NCBI RefSeq assembly: GCF_041734735.1
Contig: NC_134878.1
Coordinates: 18,709,202-18,773,201, forward strand
Source: Babylonia areolata
Taxonomy: Eukaryota > Mollusca > Gastropoda > Neogastropoda > Buccinidae
DNA length: 64,000 nt
Direction of reading: 5' to 3'
Part shown: piece after piece, positions 21,233-34,063 of the stretch
How the letters are laid out: the number at the start of each line of letters is the position of its first letter
How positions within the stretch are numbered: the first letter of the stretch is position 1
Notes under the pieces: model-generated
The model's database searches: none
The model's input: the letters and a program-made list of their open reading frames with translations, nothing else
Told to the model about the DNA's origin: nothing
Made by a program: the position numbers and the translations under genes

Positions 21233-21875
21233 TTAACTCACTCGGGACAAGTTTTCTCCCTTGCTTTTCCCCACAGACGGCCCATTTGTAAGGGTTTGGA
21301 AAAAAATTACAAAAAGTACAAAATACTGTGTAAGAAAATGAAACTTTCAGAACTCGTTTATTACGTGTTGAGCTATTACATATAAAAAAATCAATTTTTT
21401 CATCTTATTTTTACAGTATTGCCATATGTAGAAAATGCTGCCAATTTTTCACCCCGAATCACTATACCCATGCTCACTTTCTGCATTAAATTCGCTTTCT
21501 TCTTCGTCATCATCCACCTCTTCAATGTCCGACCCTTGAGTTTGTAGCACTTCAAGTACTTCGGCAACCCTAAAATGTTGCCGTCACTGCCTTGTTCGCT
21601 TCACAACATTCTGAGAAGAGCCTGATTTGCTAACAGGCTGGCACACAGACGACCGGTCAGTGACTTTGTCAGCGTGTGTGCGAGACAGGCCACACATCCC
21701 AGGCTGACCAGTCATACTGTTCGATTGTGGAGTGACCCAGAATAGCGCACTCTGGCTAATCACAAAATCACGTGTACAGCGCATGATGGAATTTTACTTT
21801 CGGAGAATGCTATTCCATTCCTTCGTCCGAATCCAAATACGTTTTGTGAGCATTCCTTCATCCGGAGAGAGTTAA
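21233..21875. mobile_element. TTAA-flanked non-autonomous element family D
   Basis: The ends TTAACTCACTCGGGACAAG and, from the right, TTAACTCTCTCCGGATGAAG form a short inverted repeat resembling family A ends. The 643-bp interior is AT-rich with no recognisable protein. Confidence 0.6.
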
Positions 21876-22680
21876 GAAAGCATTTACTACATATGAAAGT
21901 AAAGCTGTGTTGTCAGGAAACATGCACGTTTTTTTTTCCCGTTACATACTGACTGGCCTTTTCATGCATGTGTTACTTATCAGCGTGTTCATTTCACATT
22001 GGAGGCTCGTTCACATACTCATAATCACACGCTCCCTCTCTAAATCATAACTGCGTGCTCACACGCCCAAGCACACCAATGATGCTCGTTCTCTCTCTCT
22101 TATACACGGCCCGCATACACACATGAATGCATGCACACATGCACATGAACACACATACACGTGGACACACACATGCGCACACACACAAAGTAACATGCAC
22201 ACACACACGCATGCACACTCATTTGCATACACACACACAATTCAACAAGAACATACATGTGCGTGTGCATAGCGCACATGGGTGCACACACACACGCACA
22301 TCTCACCTATGAGAGGGCATAATTTTCACAATACAACACACAGTGGTACACATCACAGCTGGTTTGAGTACCACAGCACATGACATGGTGTTCAAAGACA
22401 GACCTGTGTGGGGGTAAATAAGTGCAAGCGTGCGCACGCACACGGTCACCATATGGATGGGCTATTCACATGACTATACATATATATTAAAACAAAGAAG
22501 CAAGTTGAATCACTTGCATAAAAGCTTATTACATTCATTTGATATTTGTAAACTCCATGTCATTTCATATACACTATTTCGTCTAAACATACACACCAAA
22601 CATGAAAAGGACCAGTCCATTCTGTGCTTCAAAATTTGCTAGGTCTGTACGCACACTCGTGATGTACGGTAAGGTTTAGT
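21876..22680. other. Intergenic CA-rich stretch
   Basis: Interrupted (CA)n and GCAC-rich sequence at 22100-22300. No gene is seen. Confidence 0.5.
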
Positions 22681-23115
22681 TCCGCCAGAAAAAAGCATGA
22701 GTCCGTGGAGACCCACGATGTACAGAAGGCTTTATTCCTTCAGAAAATAGCTTGGTTCAGTTGGGACCCACGACGTTCGGCAAGGCTTTATTCCAGAAAA
22801 TAGCTTGGTTCAGTTGGGACCCACGACGTTTGGCAAGGTTTTATTCCTTCAGAAAGTAGCTTGGTTCAGTTAGGACCCACGACGTTCGGCTAGGCTTTAT
22901 TCCTTCAGAAAACAGCTTGGTTCAGTTGGGACCCACGACGTTCGGCAAGGCTTTATTCCTTCAGAAAATAGCTTGGTTCAGTTGGGACCCACGACGTTCG
23001 GCAAGGCTTTATTCCTTCAGAAAGTAGCTTGGTTCAGTTGGGACCCACGACGTTCGGCAAGGTTTTATTCCTTCATAAAAAGCATGGGTCACTAGGGACC
23101 CACGACATACAGCAT
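22680..23115 (+). repeat. About 61-bp minisatellite, seven copies
   Basis: Units run GGCTTTATTCCTTCAGAAAA, then TAGCTTGGTTCAGTTGGGAC, then CCACGACGTTCGGCAA. The edge units are more diverged than the central ones. The borders contain no direct-repeat/spacer structure. Confidence 0.9.
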
Positions 23116-23762
23116 GCAATGTTTTAGGTGATGTATGGCGAAGGTTGAGATGACTGGAGCCACAATAGGTAGTTTTAAGTTTGGGTGTGGGGGTAAAGGG
23201 CATCTGGCTCAAAGAACCAATCATGTATGCTGGCAGCAGAGATGATGATCATGCCATTGTCCACAATATAACACTGCAATTAGTTTTTGGTTCAGATGGT
23301 TATTTCTGGGTCAGGTGAGAGGTTATCTCTGGGTCAGGTGAACTCTGTAATGTCTGGTTTAAACTGAAGACAAGCTTTCCTTCCACCAACCCTCCCAAAG
23401 TCATGACTTTGCCATCCCATGTAGGTCTCATCCTGTTTATACAACTTGTATATACGTAGCATCCACTTCATACTGCTTGCCTTTACTTACATATAAATTG
23501 TAGTTAGATGTGTAAGCTGTTTGGGGTTGGTTGGAATGTTTTTGGTTGCTTTGAATTGACATTTAAAAAAACAAAACAAAAAAAAAACAGAATAGGAACT
23601 GGTTTATTTGTGGAGCCAAGACCTCACAAAATGACTATTTACTAGACATGATTTTTAAAATTGAGCCAATAATTCACAAAATGACTAGGTATTTATACAT
23701 ATGATTTTGTGTCAGATGAATAGAATGAGGTAATAAAAAGTAGAAGAAATGTATCTAAGCAC

Positions 23763-23801
<39 letters not shown>

Positions 23802-24393
23802 GTGATGAAATAGATTGTGAAGCAGTGTGATTTTGTATTTGATACCAGATGACTAGAATAAGTAGTTAGAAAAGCACAAATAGACTAAGTAAATAAAACA
23901 AAAGTTAATACAGGTTTCTGGGTTGCATGGCGGAGGTCCTGTCACACAGTGAGAACAGGAAGCCAGCGGGCATTGTTTCCTCATTCCAAAGCAGGCCACC
24001 AACGCTTGGACACCATGCAGAAGCCATGGAACTGTTTGTTACCATCTCTCCTCAAGGTGTTTGCTTTCTGTGATACTGGAATGCTGACCTTTTTTCATAC
24101 TATTGTTATACAGATAATTTAGGTACCCAAAAAGATTCCTTAGGAAAATTCTGGTTGCGAAACGCACATTATTCTTTTGCAGTCTAGTGGAAATGGTTAC
24201 AATGCTTGACTATTCACGTTGTGTGCCCAACAGTTACTCGGTCTTGTGAAAACTAGCGACAAAAATTATCATCAGTAGATGATTTACTTAAAATTTTTAA
24301 GTCTGTATTTGTTAACTAGTGGGTTGGAATCAAATCGTTAGTGGTTCCATGCTACTCTCCACATTATGGGGGTAAAAAAAAAAAACTACATAC
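23116..24393. other. Intergenic stretch, nothing recognised
   Basis: AT-rich with a 30-T run near 23769 and short A runs. No exon with credible splice sites was seen on either strand. Confidence 0.45.
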
Positions 24394-24602
24394 ATTTTAC
24401 GGAACAATGTATAGTGGGTTTGAAAATGTTTGTCAGTAGTGATAGTGTCAGTGATGTAAGACCCAACAGTTCAGAACAGTGGATAGTGGGTTTGAAAATG
24501 TTTTTCATTACATGATAGCGATGTAGGACCCAACAGTTTACCGAACAATGGATAGTGGGTTTGCAGATGTTTGTCATTACATGATAGTGTCAGTGATGTC
24601 TC
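24394..24602 (+). repeat. About 70-80-bp tandem repeat, three copies
   Basis: Three copies of GGAACAATGGATAGTGGGTT, TGAAAATGTTTGTCATTACA, TGATAGTGTCAGTGATGT and AGGACCCAACAGTTTA. Confidence 0.8.
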
Positions 24603-26284
24603 CACGTGCAGCTATCCATGTACATGTTACTGACAGCTAAACTGCAGCACTTCTTGTCACCAGTCATGTTGTATACAAAACATTTGTAAAATCACATACT
24701 TAGATCCTTGTGGTGCACCTGGAATTAAGATGCTGTAATTTGTGTATTCAGATCTTTTCACCTTGAATAACCATTGGGAGATCAAGAGATGAAAAACATT
24801 TGAAATGTGTGTTAGTGAATGACATTATGTATGCATGCTTTTGAATTTTTTCTTCTTGTAGAAATTTGTTGATGGCATATATACACATGGGGTGCATGTC
24901 ATACAGAAATTGACATCTGATTGGTTTATTATGTTGCATCTTTCTTTTTCCTAATAGTTTGTACCCTGTGGAATGCTTGGATAGTATTTCCACTTTTCTA
25001 GTAATTTGCCCTGCTGAATCATACCGGTCATCTATGTATGTTAAAGAAAATGATACCGAAAACATTTCATTGATGTTTCGCAGGTTTTCTATTTTTAAAC
25101 TCGTGTAAAACAGAGCAAGTCTTTGTAATCAACCAGTCTGTTTTTGAGTTTTGGAGAGGTGGTGGGTTGCAGCTTTTTTCTTTTGTTGTTGACATGCTTG
25201 GATCTAAAGTGTGCTGGCAGTGCATGGGACCCTTCCTGCTAGAAAGTCTTTGCAGCATTGTAAATTCCACACAGAGTGATGCAACACGTCTTCAATAATG
25301 AGCAATTGTTCCCCAGGCTCAATGACCACTGTGCTGAATTTACCCAAGTGAGACCCCCTGGAGGAGTGAAGGTTCCACAATGGCTGCACTATGCTGTACA
25401 CAATCAACACCATTGACATCTGTTTGTTTTTTACTACATAAAAAGAGGGGTCTTACAATGGCAGTTAATCTGATAATGGCTGCTGTACTGGGTACAAAGC
25501 CACTTAAAGAAACGACTGCATTAAACAGCTGCACTTCCAACGTGCCCTTCATAAAACACATTCCCAATACCCATTTCTGTATCTGTAATATTTGGAATGG
25601 GGTCACAGTGGCATGCTCTATATTTCTGACCTTGATGCATCATGTGCATGTGTTTAGATCATTTGGCTGCAAAATGGCCCCTTTTTGTGTAGGATAATGA
25701 GAAAAGTATGTCAGAGCATATGCATTATATTGTAATGCTGTTGTTGAGACCAAGGTTCATTTCCATTTGTGTGAATTCTGTACGAGTCTTTAGATTTTCT
25801 TTGGATTTCAGAGGATTTTTTTTTTTACGGACTTAACTGAAAATGGCAATGGCTGAACACGTATAAAGAAATGACTACCGCTGCATAATGTCCAAGTAAC
25901 AGTTTGTTGTTGCTGAAATCCAGACATATGGAATTTTATTAGCTTGGCCTTCCTTTCTCTCCCATTGTTTTTTTTTTATGTGAATGCGTGTGAATACAAG
26001 TTGTTTTTCCTCACCACTGAATAAAAGTACTGTTAAAGCATACAGCAGGGGTGGAATACAAAACAAAATATAATAACAAAAAATAAATTCAGGTGAAGGG
26101 ACTAAGAAAGCAGAAGAGAAAAGGATGTCGGTGGAAAAGAAAACTATAATGACCTTACATTTCAGTGAACAGTGACAGGATCTTTGACCCCACATTCCCA
26201 AAACAGGAAAACACTGAATCGGGTGTTTCAAATAGCTCTTCCATATGAAAACCATTGTTTTCAGATCATCTTCATTTGTGGGCT
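24603..26284. other. Intergenic stretch, nothing recognised
   Basis: Several open frames of 60-105 codons appear on both strands, none with a recognisable domain or splice context. Confidence 0.4.
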
Positions 26285-26510
26285 GCAACCCCCACGTTCA
26301 CTCATATGTACACAAGTGGGCTTTTACTTGTTTATCGGCCGTAGCTACTTCCGCATTGGCGGGTAGTAGTTTGCACAGGACAGGAATCGGACCCCTGCCG
26401 GAGTCTGCACAAGTGGGTCATGGTTAAGTATGTGTAAATGGGCTTTTACATATATGACAGTTTTTACCCCGCCATGTAGGCAACCACTCCATTTTCGGGG
26501 GTGATTTCAG
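26285..26510 (+). repeat. Dispersed repeat family R, longest copy
   Basis: Contains TGTACACAAGTGGGCTTTTA, GCACAGGACAGGAATCGGAC, CCTGCCGGAGTCTGCACAAG and TTTTTACCCCGCCATGTAGG. Parts recur at 29217-29295 and 48329-48410. Confidence 0.6.
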
Positions 26511-29216
26511 ATCTGTGTCCCAGGAAATAGATTTTTCAAAACCCCTTGTGCGGGAATGTTTAGACCCATACCTTCAAATATTCCTTCCAAGTTCAAAGTA
26601 CAAGCTTTCCCTTTGCGTACAATCATCACTACACAGTGCACAAGCAGCAAAAAGGGGGAAAAAAATTGACATGAAAGTTTTTCTTCATCCAGTATGACCA
26701 CAATATATGTTGGGGGGGAAAAAAAAAAAAATTTGCTACGGCCAGATTTCTCGTTTAACCAAATTTCTGTTATAGATGAACTATCTGTCAAAAGAAATGC
26801 ACAACCACAGAGATCAACTCGAACTTTGGTTTGAAACTGGAAAATATAGATGGCCAAACAATTTGTAATTGACCTTGAAAACATGAAGCTAAGCTGTTTA
26901 ACAGTCATTATAAACTTATCATGGAAAATCTATTTCCAATATGCTAATCCATATTCAGGAGTCTTTGTCCACAGTTAAGCTAAGAGGTATTATCAGTGAC
27001 ACAGATGTGACGACTATATTTCATATCATGTGTGGGATATAAAAAAGCTGGGAAATGTTTCTTAGATACAAGTTCAGTAAAGTAATACATTGTTAAATCT
27101 AAATTCCCCTGTCAAATATGAACAGTTGTAAATCTCAAGCTTGACATACCTACATCAGCCATTTATTTGCAATCATGTGTGTACACTATTTTGCAGAACA
27201 CTGAACCACTTATTTACAAATTTATAAGAACAGTTTTCCATTGAAAAATTACATGCCCCCACTCACCTGATATTTAAACATTAAATAAAACTATTGCACC
27301 CAGTACAAAAACTAGGTGTTATATGTGAGACTATGCTAAAAAGTAGAGGGCCATGACAGCTTCAATACAGCGCAACAAATGGCAAAAATCTCACTGCAGA
27401 ATTTGTGCCACATGCTGGTGCTGGTGATGTGATCTTCTTGCAGCCTTCAAGTTACAGATTCAAACAACTGGTCTGATAAAAACAAGTGGCATGATTCTAT
27501 ACACCAGGAAACTTGAATTGTAAATCTGTGACAAAGTTGATAACACTATGTAAGAACTCTTAATTGCTTGGAAAAAGAAACAACTCGATGTCCTAATCCA
27601 AGTTGTAAGTAGATGAAAATGCTCACAAATGGTCATGTGGTGGATCATACCAGGTAAACCAACCAACTTCATTTTGCCTGCACTCTGTGCCCATACTGTG
27701 AATCTGTCAAATTTATAATCGGCAGTAACTTTGTGGTAATGTCTGAATGTTACTCGTTACATACTGCCTTCCCCATACCTCCCCCAACCCCTCTTTTTAT
27801 GACCACGAATTCTGCAGCCACCCCCACCATCTAGAACATTTACAGTTCTGTCCTCGTGTCCAAACAGAAAAATGTGCTTCAGAACACTTGGCAAAAGCAA
27901 GGGAAATAGAGGCACTAGAAGTGATCCTAAGATAAGCAGGGACACCAGAAAGACGATGCATTTTAAAGTTGTCCTCTGGGTATCTATAGTATGACCGGTT
28001 CACGAAAGAAAAATATTTACAATATGTACATAAATCCTTCTGGCACCAGTGACCATTAAAACACATAATTTTAACAAACAAGTCTCCTGGGTCCATCTTA
28101 GATCCATGCAGAGCTTTGTGAAGTAGTTCATTGTACTTTTCAATTGGCCAGCAGTTGCTGAATGCTCTCCTTTGGGTCACAACTTCGGCAGCAGTTGGCC
28201 TGATCTGCAACAGAATATCAGTGAGTCATAAAATATGGTTCTTGCTATGATCTGATGACAGCCCTCTCTCAGACTGATGATGACATTAAATTACCCAGCT
28301 GTGTAAAAAGTGTTAATGCCATCAACATGCACCGGTACATCACCATACTGTTCATCATAGTTCTGTCGACTCTCAAAAGTCAAACCCCTTTTAACCCAAT
28401 CTTTTTCCTCCACTTTTTAATAAAAACTGTGGAATGACTCTGGTACTGAAAAACCTAGCACACTTTGGACAGAGGATATCAGTGACTGTTGCAGACCATA
28501 GTGTCCATGTCCACATAAGGCTGTAAACCCTCTTCAGGTGCCAGTTACATTGCTTGGTTCTAACGTTTTGACAGTTGCATGTGACAAAATGCCTATGATG
28601 ACCGAATTACACCATTGGTCAGTTCCATACTACACACGGTTAGTAGCGGGTTATAACCATACTAGGCTCTTCCGTCAGAGCAATGCAACTGGCTCCAGGA
28701 GAGAAGGCAGAAAAAGACTGAACCCTCATCAGGACAGAAGGCAGAAAAAAGCTACCGATTCATACATGGTAACCAGATTTTTGACATGAAAAATTAGTTA
28801 GAGGTGACAGGACAGTATCATAACAACCTACAAAAAGAATAGAATGTAAGACATAGTGATGATGTTAACAACTTAATCAGTCTTGACGAGAGAATCAAAA
28901 CAGAAGGATCAAATGTTACAAAACAAGAAGCTATTTGAAGAATGCACGACGAGTCCAGGTACAGACAGAATGACTGTAAACTTATTAAAAAAAATTTCTG
29001 GAACGACTTAGGTGCCTTTGCTGTTAGATCACTGAATGAAGGTTTTATAAAGGGAGAAATGTCAACGACACAAGAGAGAAGGGTCAATTACATGTCTACA
29101 AGGTGATAAACAGAGAATACTTGCAGAACTGAAGGCCTGCTTCCTTGTTAAATGTTTATAAGATAGGATCAGCATATACAATTAGTAGAATTAAGTCAGT
29201 TCTGCTTAACTACTAC
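26511..29216. other. Intergenic stretch, nothing recognised
   Basis: The minus-strand open frame 27797-28210 (137 codons) has scattered Cys/His residues but no recognisable family. Other frames are shorter. No RNA gene is seen. Confidence 0.4.
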
Positions 29217-29295
29217 TTCTTCGTTCCCACATTCATTCGTATGTACATTAGTGGGCTTTTACATGTATGAGCATTTTTACCCCAACATGCCTAAG
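29217..29295 (+). repeat. Dispersed repeat family R, fragment
   Basis: CGTATGTACATTAGTGGGCT and ACATGTATGAGCATTTTTAC match the 26285 copy. It directly abuts the TTAA element at 29296. Confidence 0.55.
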
Positions 29296-30350
29296 TTAAC
29301 CCTTTCACTGCCAGGAAAATAAAATTTAATTGAAATCTATTTGCCAGGGTTTTTTCACAAAAAACGGGTATAAATTTTCCAAAAATTCTGTGCTCTTTGT
29401 TATTGGAGAAAGACCCATAAAAGTATATATTTTCTGAAAGGTAAATGAATAAAGAATACAAAACACATGCTGTTTTCCCATTTTATATATTTTTAGTGAC
29501 ATGCTGTTGTTTTGAAATCAGTGTTTTGTTTTTTGTCACATTTTCAACTTGTTCATTACAAAAATTAGTCAGGTAATTTGCACAAAAAACATCATATTTT
29601 CTGGACAAATGGATATCTGCAAACACAAAGAACAACCACAATATATATATATATTTTTAAGAGATAGATACACAATACATTGTGACTTCTCCAAGTGATA
29701 AGATGGATGTGAGGCCACGCCCCCTCAGTCTCCACCCCCCCTCCTCGTCACCCCTCTCACACGGTCACTTGATTCAGTTCTCATCAGACCGCGTTGGCTG
29801 CGTGCCAAGAATATCGCTCTGCTGCTAATTCGGTCATGTCGACTGCTAACATCTGTACAGCTGACATCACTCACTGACAGTCGCATCTTGGCCACTCTCT
29901 TGATTGCTCCCTTTATTTTTTATCAGATCGTCCTATAAATGTTCATCACTATCTTCTCCTTCGAATTTACGCTTCAATCCTTTCTGAGCATCAGCTAAAG
30001 AAAGAAATCTTGGTTGATTTAGTTCGTCACGATCGCATGTCTTGAGCACGGCGTCAGTCCGACATTTTGTTGAGCGAGCGAGGAGAGAAGTCAGGCAAAC
30101 ACTTGGACAGTGACCCAACCAAAACGTTCAAATAAAGGACTGCTTCATGACGTAGATGGGGTTTCTAGCTATGAATAGAATCTAGAGAGATTCCCCAGGC
30201 TAAAGCTACCACGATTTTTGTCAACGAAGTGAATGCAAACCAGGGAAAAGTCAGAATATTTCGATGATGAGTTATCTCGTCATTGTGGCAGCGAAGCATA
30301 CATGCTTGCCATGACGAGTTATCTCGTCATGCAGGCAGCCTAGGGGTTAA
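29296..30350 (+). mobile_element. TTAA-flanked element family C, copy 2
   Basis: 1,055 bp from TTAACCCTTTCACTGCC to GGCAGCCTAGGGGTTAA; the two ends are inverted repeats of about 17 bp. It has about 110 bp absent from copy 1. Two hairpins of the form ATGACGAG-TTAT-CTCGTCAT lie near the right end. The minus strand at 29933-30118 encodes LSLADAQKGLKRKFEGEDSD, possibly the N-terminus of a lost transposase. Confidence 0.75.
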
Positions 30351-30369
30351 TAAATGATGATCAGACATT

Positions 30370-32005
30370 TTATTCCATGTAGATATATTGGCTATAACTT
30401 GAGAATATTATACAATATCATGAATTATTTAGAAAAAGAACATCTTTCAGGCTAATAAGTTTTCATTGACTTTGAAAAAGCATTCGATTCGGTAAACTGG
30501 ATGATATGAACAAGGTTTTCTAAGCCTTTGGTTTTGGCGAAGATGTATGTAAATGAGTATGCACCTGTTATAAAGATATAAAATCATATGTTATAGTTAT
30601 TGGTAAGGTATCCCAAAGTTTTCAAATACAAAGGGGATGCCATTAGGAAGACCTGATTCACCATACCTCTTTGTACTGTGCTCTGAAATTCTGGCTTGTA
30701 AGATGAGGGGATTAAGGGCATCAGAATATCAAATACTGTCTTTAAAATTAGTCCATTTGCTGATGATACATGTACATTAGATGGAGATAGAGAATCATAT
30801 GAAAAATTATTTGAAAAACTCAGTAAGGTTGAAGAATTCTGAGATCTAAAACTAAATTATGATACAATTAGGGTTAGGGCAGATGAAGAATTCAAAAAGG
30901 CAATGTGTGTTTTGGGTTCTTGGTGGAATCATTAATGATTATGTATGAGTTTAATGATGAGAGATGGATCCATCTTGTCATACGACTGGCTTGAACTCGG
31001 AAGGTGGGGACATCAACAGTGACGAAACTGACAACATCCAAGTGGGCAACTCTTTCTTCAGTCCATCAATCCAATCACACATCATTTCTGAGCAAGTGAC
31101 CATGACTGACAGTGAAGGCACAGTACTTTCACATAATTTGAGAGGAGGGGGAGGAGAGGTAGAGGAGTGGTGAAAGACAATAGGTTGAAGGCAGGCAGAG
31201 GGTGTGTGGAAAGTGGGTGTGGCCTGGCTGTCATTTTACAGCCTTTTCACAGGGAGCAACTGCTGGGAATAGCAAAAGCCAATCATCCACAATTTTCTTG
31301 AAACCTTGGGTCGACTGACAATAGACGGGAATCACATGTTTATCGCTTTTTGTTACTGATCACTTGACCGATTTATTTATAGAGGAGAAAAACTGGATGC
31401 AGCGAGGACATTTTGTTGGATCAGATATAACCAGGTGGATTGGAATATTATCAGAAAACTTTCTCCTCTAAAGGGGAAAGCTCTTAGCGGTAAGAAAAGC
31501 TTTTAAGGCGCACTCTATGAGAACATGTTTAAATTCTTATCTTGAACAAACCCACTTATTGCTGGGGCAATTACAAATAAAATTCTTTAAAACAGAAAAA
31601 AGGGGGTATTACAATAAGTGACGTGTTATTTCTGTAAGAATGAGATGGACTCAGTTCAACATTATGTATGGTTTTGCAGTTTCTCTCAATTGTTTTGGAG
31701 GGGGTTAGAGAACGCTTTAAGGGAAAGATGTAATAACTGTTCAAATGTTAAGTTAAACATAGGACTAGTACTTTTTGGAAATGATATCACAAACGCTGAT
31801 GAAATACTCAATCTTATCATCTTTAGCAAAATTATTTTTCTACAGATGCCAAATTAATATAATTAAACCATGTGTAGAGCATTCTTTGAATGATTTACGA
31901 AACCATTATAAAGAAAAAAGATATGTGCATTCAATGGAAATGTTAAACATGGTCTTTACCAGAAAATGGTGTTCATATGTTACAATGCTTGAAACAATAA
32001 ACTGG
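30370..32005 (+). mobile_element. Decayed LINE: reverse transcriptase and C-terminal zinc-knuckle (Tx1/L1-like)
   Basis: Near 30463 the frame reads FIDFEKAFDSVNW, then FGFGEDVC, a degraded RG-GDP motif and SPYLFVLCSEILAC, the core of a non-LTR reverse transcriptase. From 31618 it reads CYFCKNEMDSVQHYVWFC and SQLFWRGLENAL, the zinc-binding module that follows RT in this group. Stops and frame changes are numerous. About 30960-31370 does not match and may be an insertion. Confidence 0.75.
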
Positions 32006-33366
32006 GTTCTAATTTATCTCTTTTTTTTTTCTTTTTTTTTTATAGTGCCAGTCAGGCACTCTGGACAAAACATTTCAGTGCCCAGTTGTGGTTTTGGGTG
32101 CCAGCATAATAAAATGACATAAAAATCTTTGAATGAGTTATAATTTGCTTTTGTGTTGATGTTTGGAAAACCGCATTCAAAATGTCCACATGCCTGAACC
32201 CCATGGGCCTGTTGATAGCTTCTTTACTCTTTCTGCCACATCTTGCTCAAGACAGAGCTGAGCTGTCCCTGCTGCTGTCTCTGACACAACCTTTTTCCTC
32301 GTTTCTTGTCTTTCCATGCACAACTTCCGCGCTTGAGATTGGGAGTGCTTCACGAGTGAACCTTTTGATCACTTCTGATCCATCAACAAGTTCATTTTTT
32401 GCTTTTCCATCCCCACCTCCCATCTGCTCCGTCCCCTTCCGACACAGTACACACTCAAGCACTTGGGTGCCATCTTCCTTCGTTTCAACGGTGTGCCAAG
32501 GAAAGTCTTTCTGCCAGGCTTCAATGTACACGCACTGGTGCTTTGATTCGTACTCCTGCTGTTTATTCTTTTTGTCATCCTGAGCTTTCCTCTCTGTTTC
32601 AGGAGCCTTTCTTGTAACACTGCAGATGGGAAACATCGTTTGTCGCAAATGCGCCATGAACGTCAACATCCGATCGTGCACGCACAAAGACACTGCTTCA
32701 CGAAGGGAGCTGCAGCAGATGACACTTTACATTTTGATCGATCACGTTCGAGCTTGTTTTCATGGTGTGTCTTTTAATTAATTTTCTTTCGCCTCTGAAT
32801 TTTTGAGTGCCAACCGGGCACTCTCAACAGAAAATTTGTGTGCCCAAGCCAACTTTTCATAGCATTTGCACCCAAGCACCTGCTAAATTTGAACCCTGAT
32901 AACTTATAGCAAATTATGGCGAAATATCAGGATCCACAACACTGATGCAGGTTTGTTTGTATACACGTTTGGATATCTATTTGTATACACAGGGTATATC
33001 ATGACTGTGTATTTTTGAGCATCATGCCTTATTATATTACTGTTTACACAGAATGAGTTGATACATTGTAAGTCCAATCTATATAATGGAAATCATCATT
33101 AAGGTCTATGTTCTTTTTCCATTGTGTTCCTTGACACACATTAAGTAAGCACCGTATCAACGATTCTATGCTGATGCACATACAATGCTTGTTATATGTC
33201 ATAACATTGCATCACTATCAATATCTGATGACAGTGTTTCCACCTTGACCTTGGAAAAAGTGAATTAAAAGAAATTAAGATGTTTAAAACGGATCACTCA
33301 ACCAAGACAGAAAGAGCAGATAAAATACAGCGGCAATGGCAGCACCGTTTGTGTACCGACTTCAAT
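32006..33366. other. Flank between LINE relic and DSN1 3' end
   Basis: Besides the zinc-finger fragment it holds two roughly 40-bp direct repeats (about 32045 and 32803; AGTGCCA..GGCACTC..). The segment 32900-33366 should contain the DSN1 3' UTR; I could not find an AATAAA on the minus strand. Confidence 0.45.
32180..32700 (-). mobile_element. hAT-like / ZNF862-like zinc-finger fragment
   Basis: A 148-codon open frame (32247-32693) contains YIEAWQKDFPWHTVETKEDG and LECVLCRKG, the W-x-FPW ... C-x-x-C pattern at the N-terminus of ZNF862/KIAA1586-type hAT-derived proteins. No hAT catalytic core or dimerisation domain is seen, so it is a fragment or a lost gene's exon. Confidence 0.4.
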
Positions 33367-33410
33367 TTAACTCAGCAAGGAGAAGAAGTCCTCAACCACA
33401 TCTCTCTTCC
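33367..33410 (-). CDS. DSN1: DSN1 exon 10: C-terminus and stop
   Basis: Acceptor CCACCACAG, phase 1. It encodes [14 protein letters not shown] and TAA at 33369-33367. The intron before it is only 49 bp. Confidence 0.83.
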
Positions 33411-34032
33411 CTGTGGTGGGCAAAACACTGCACAGTGAGGGGACAGGGAGTGGACTCACCCAGTGTTTTGGTCACACTGTCCATGTGTTTCCCAGCAGCC
33501 TTGTGCACAATGTTCAGCAGCTCCACACTGTGACTGTAATCGTCCATCTGCCACACCATCATCAACGTTCAGCAACAGTACACATCTTTACCTTAGCTTC
33601 TTTTTCTTAGCTTCTAGTACAGGTACGCTTTCACATCATGGTACAGATTTACTGAACGTAAGATTTTCAAAGGGTTTCTAAATACCAATGCCCCCGCTTT
33701 TGAACATGGAAAAATGTCATATTCAAAGAAACGGTAAGGCAGCATATCTTTGCAGAAGTGTCTGCACAATTTTAGTTCTGTTTGGCTTTCCTTTGTTGTT
33801 GCTTTGTTTTTTGTTTTCATTTGTCTGCTCATGTTTTTTTTGTTTTTTTTAGGAGCCTGTGTTTCGCACTGAGAGAATTCTTGTCCTTCCACAATTTCAC
33901 CCCAAAACTTCACCCAAATATTCCAGAAAAATCTGAAAAGAAGAATTTCCTAGGAAACAACAGTACACAACAACCACAAAGCATGTGTGGTTGAGGAGAG
34001 GAGAGGGGTGTGTATACATGTGCATTTGTGCA

Positions 34033-34063
<31 letters not shown>

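Noticed and set aside
22680-23115. CRISPR-like array
   Set aside because: Eukaryotic minisatellite: units follow each other without unique spacers and the organism is an animal.
27797-28210. 137-codon minus frame with several Cys and His
   Set aside because: No ordered zinc-ligand pattern and no recognised family; listed only as an unremarkable stretch.
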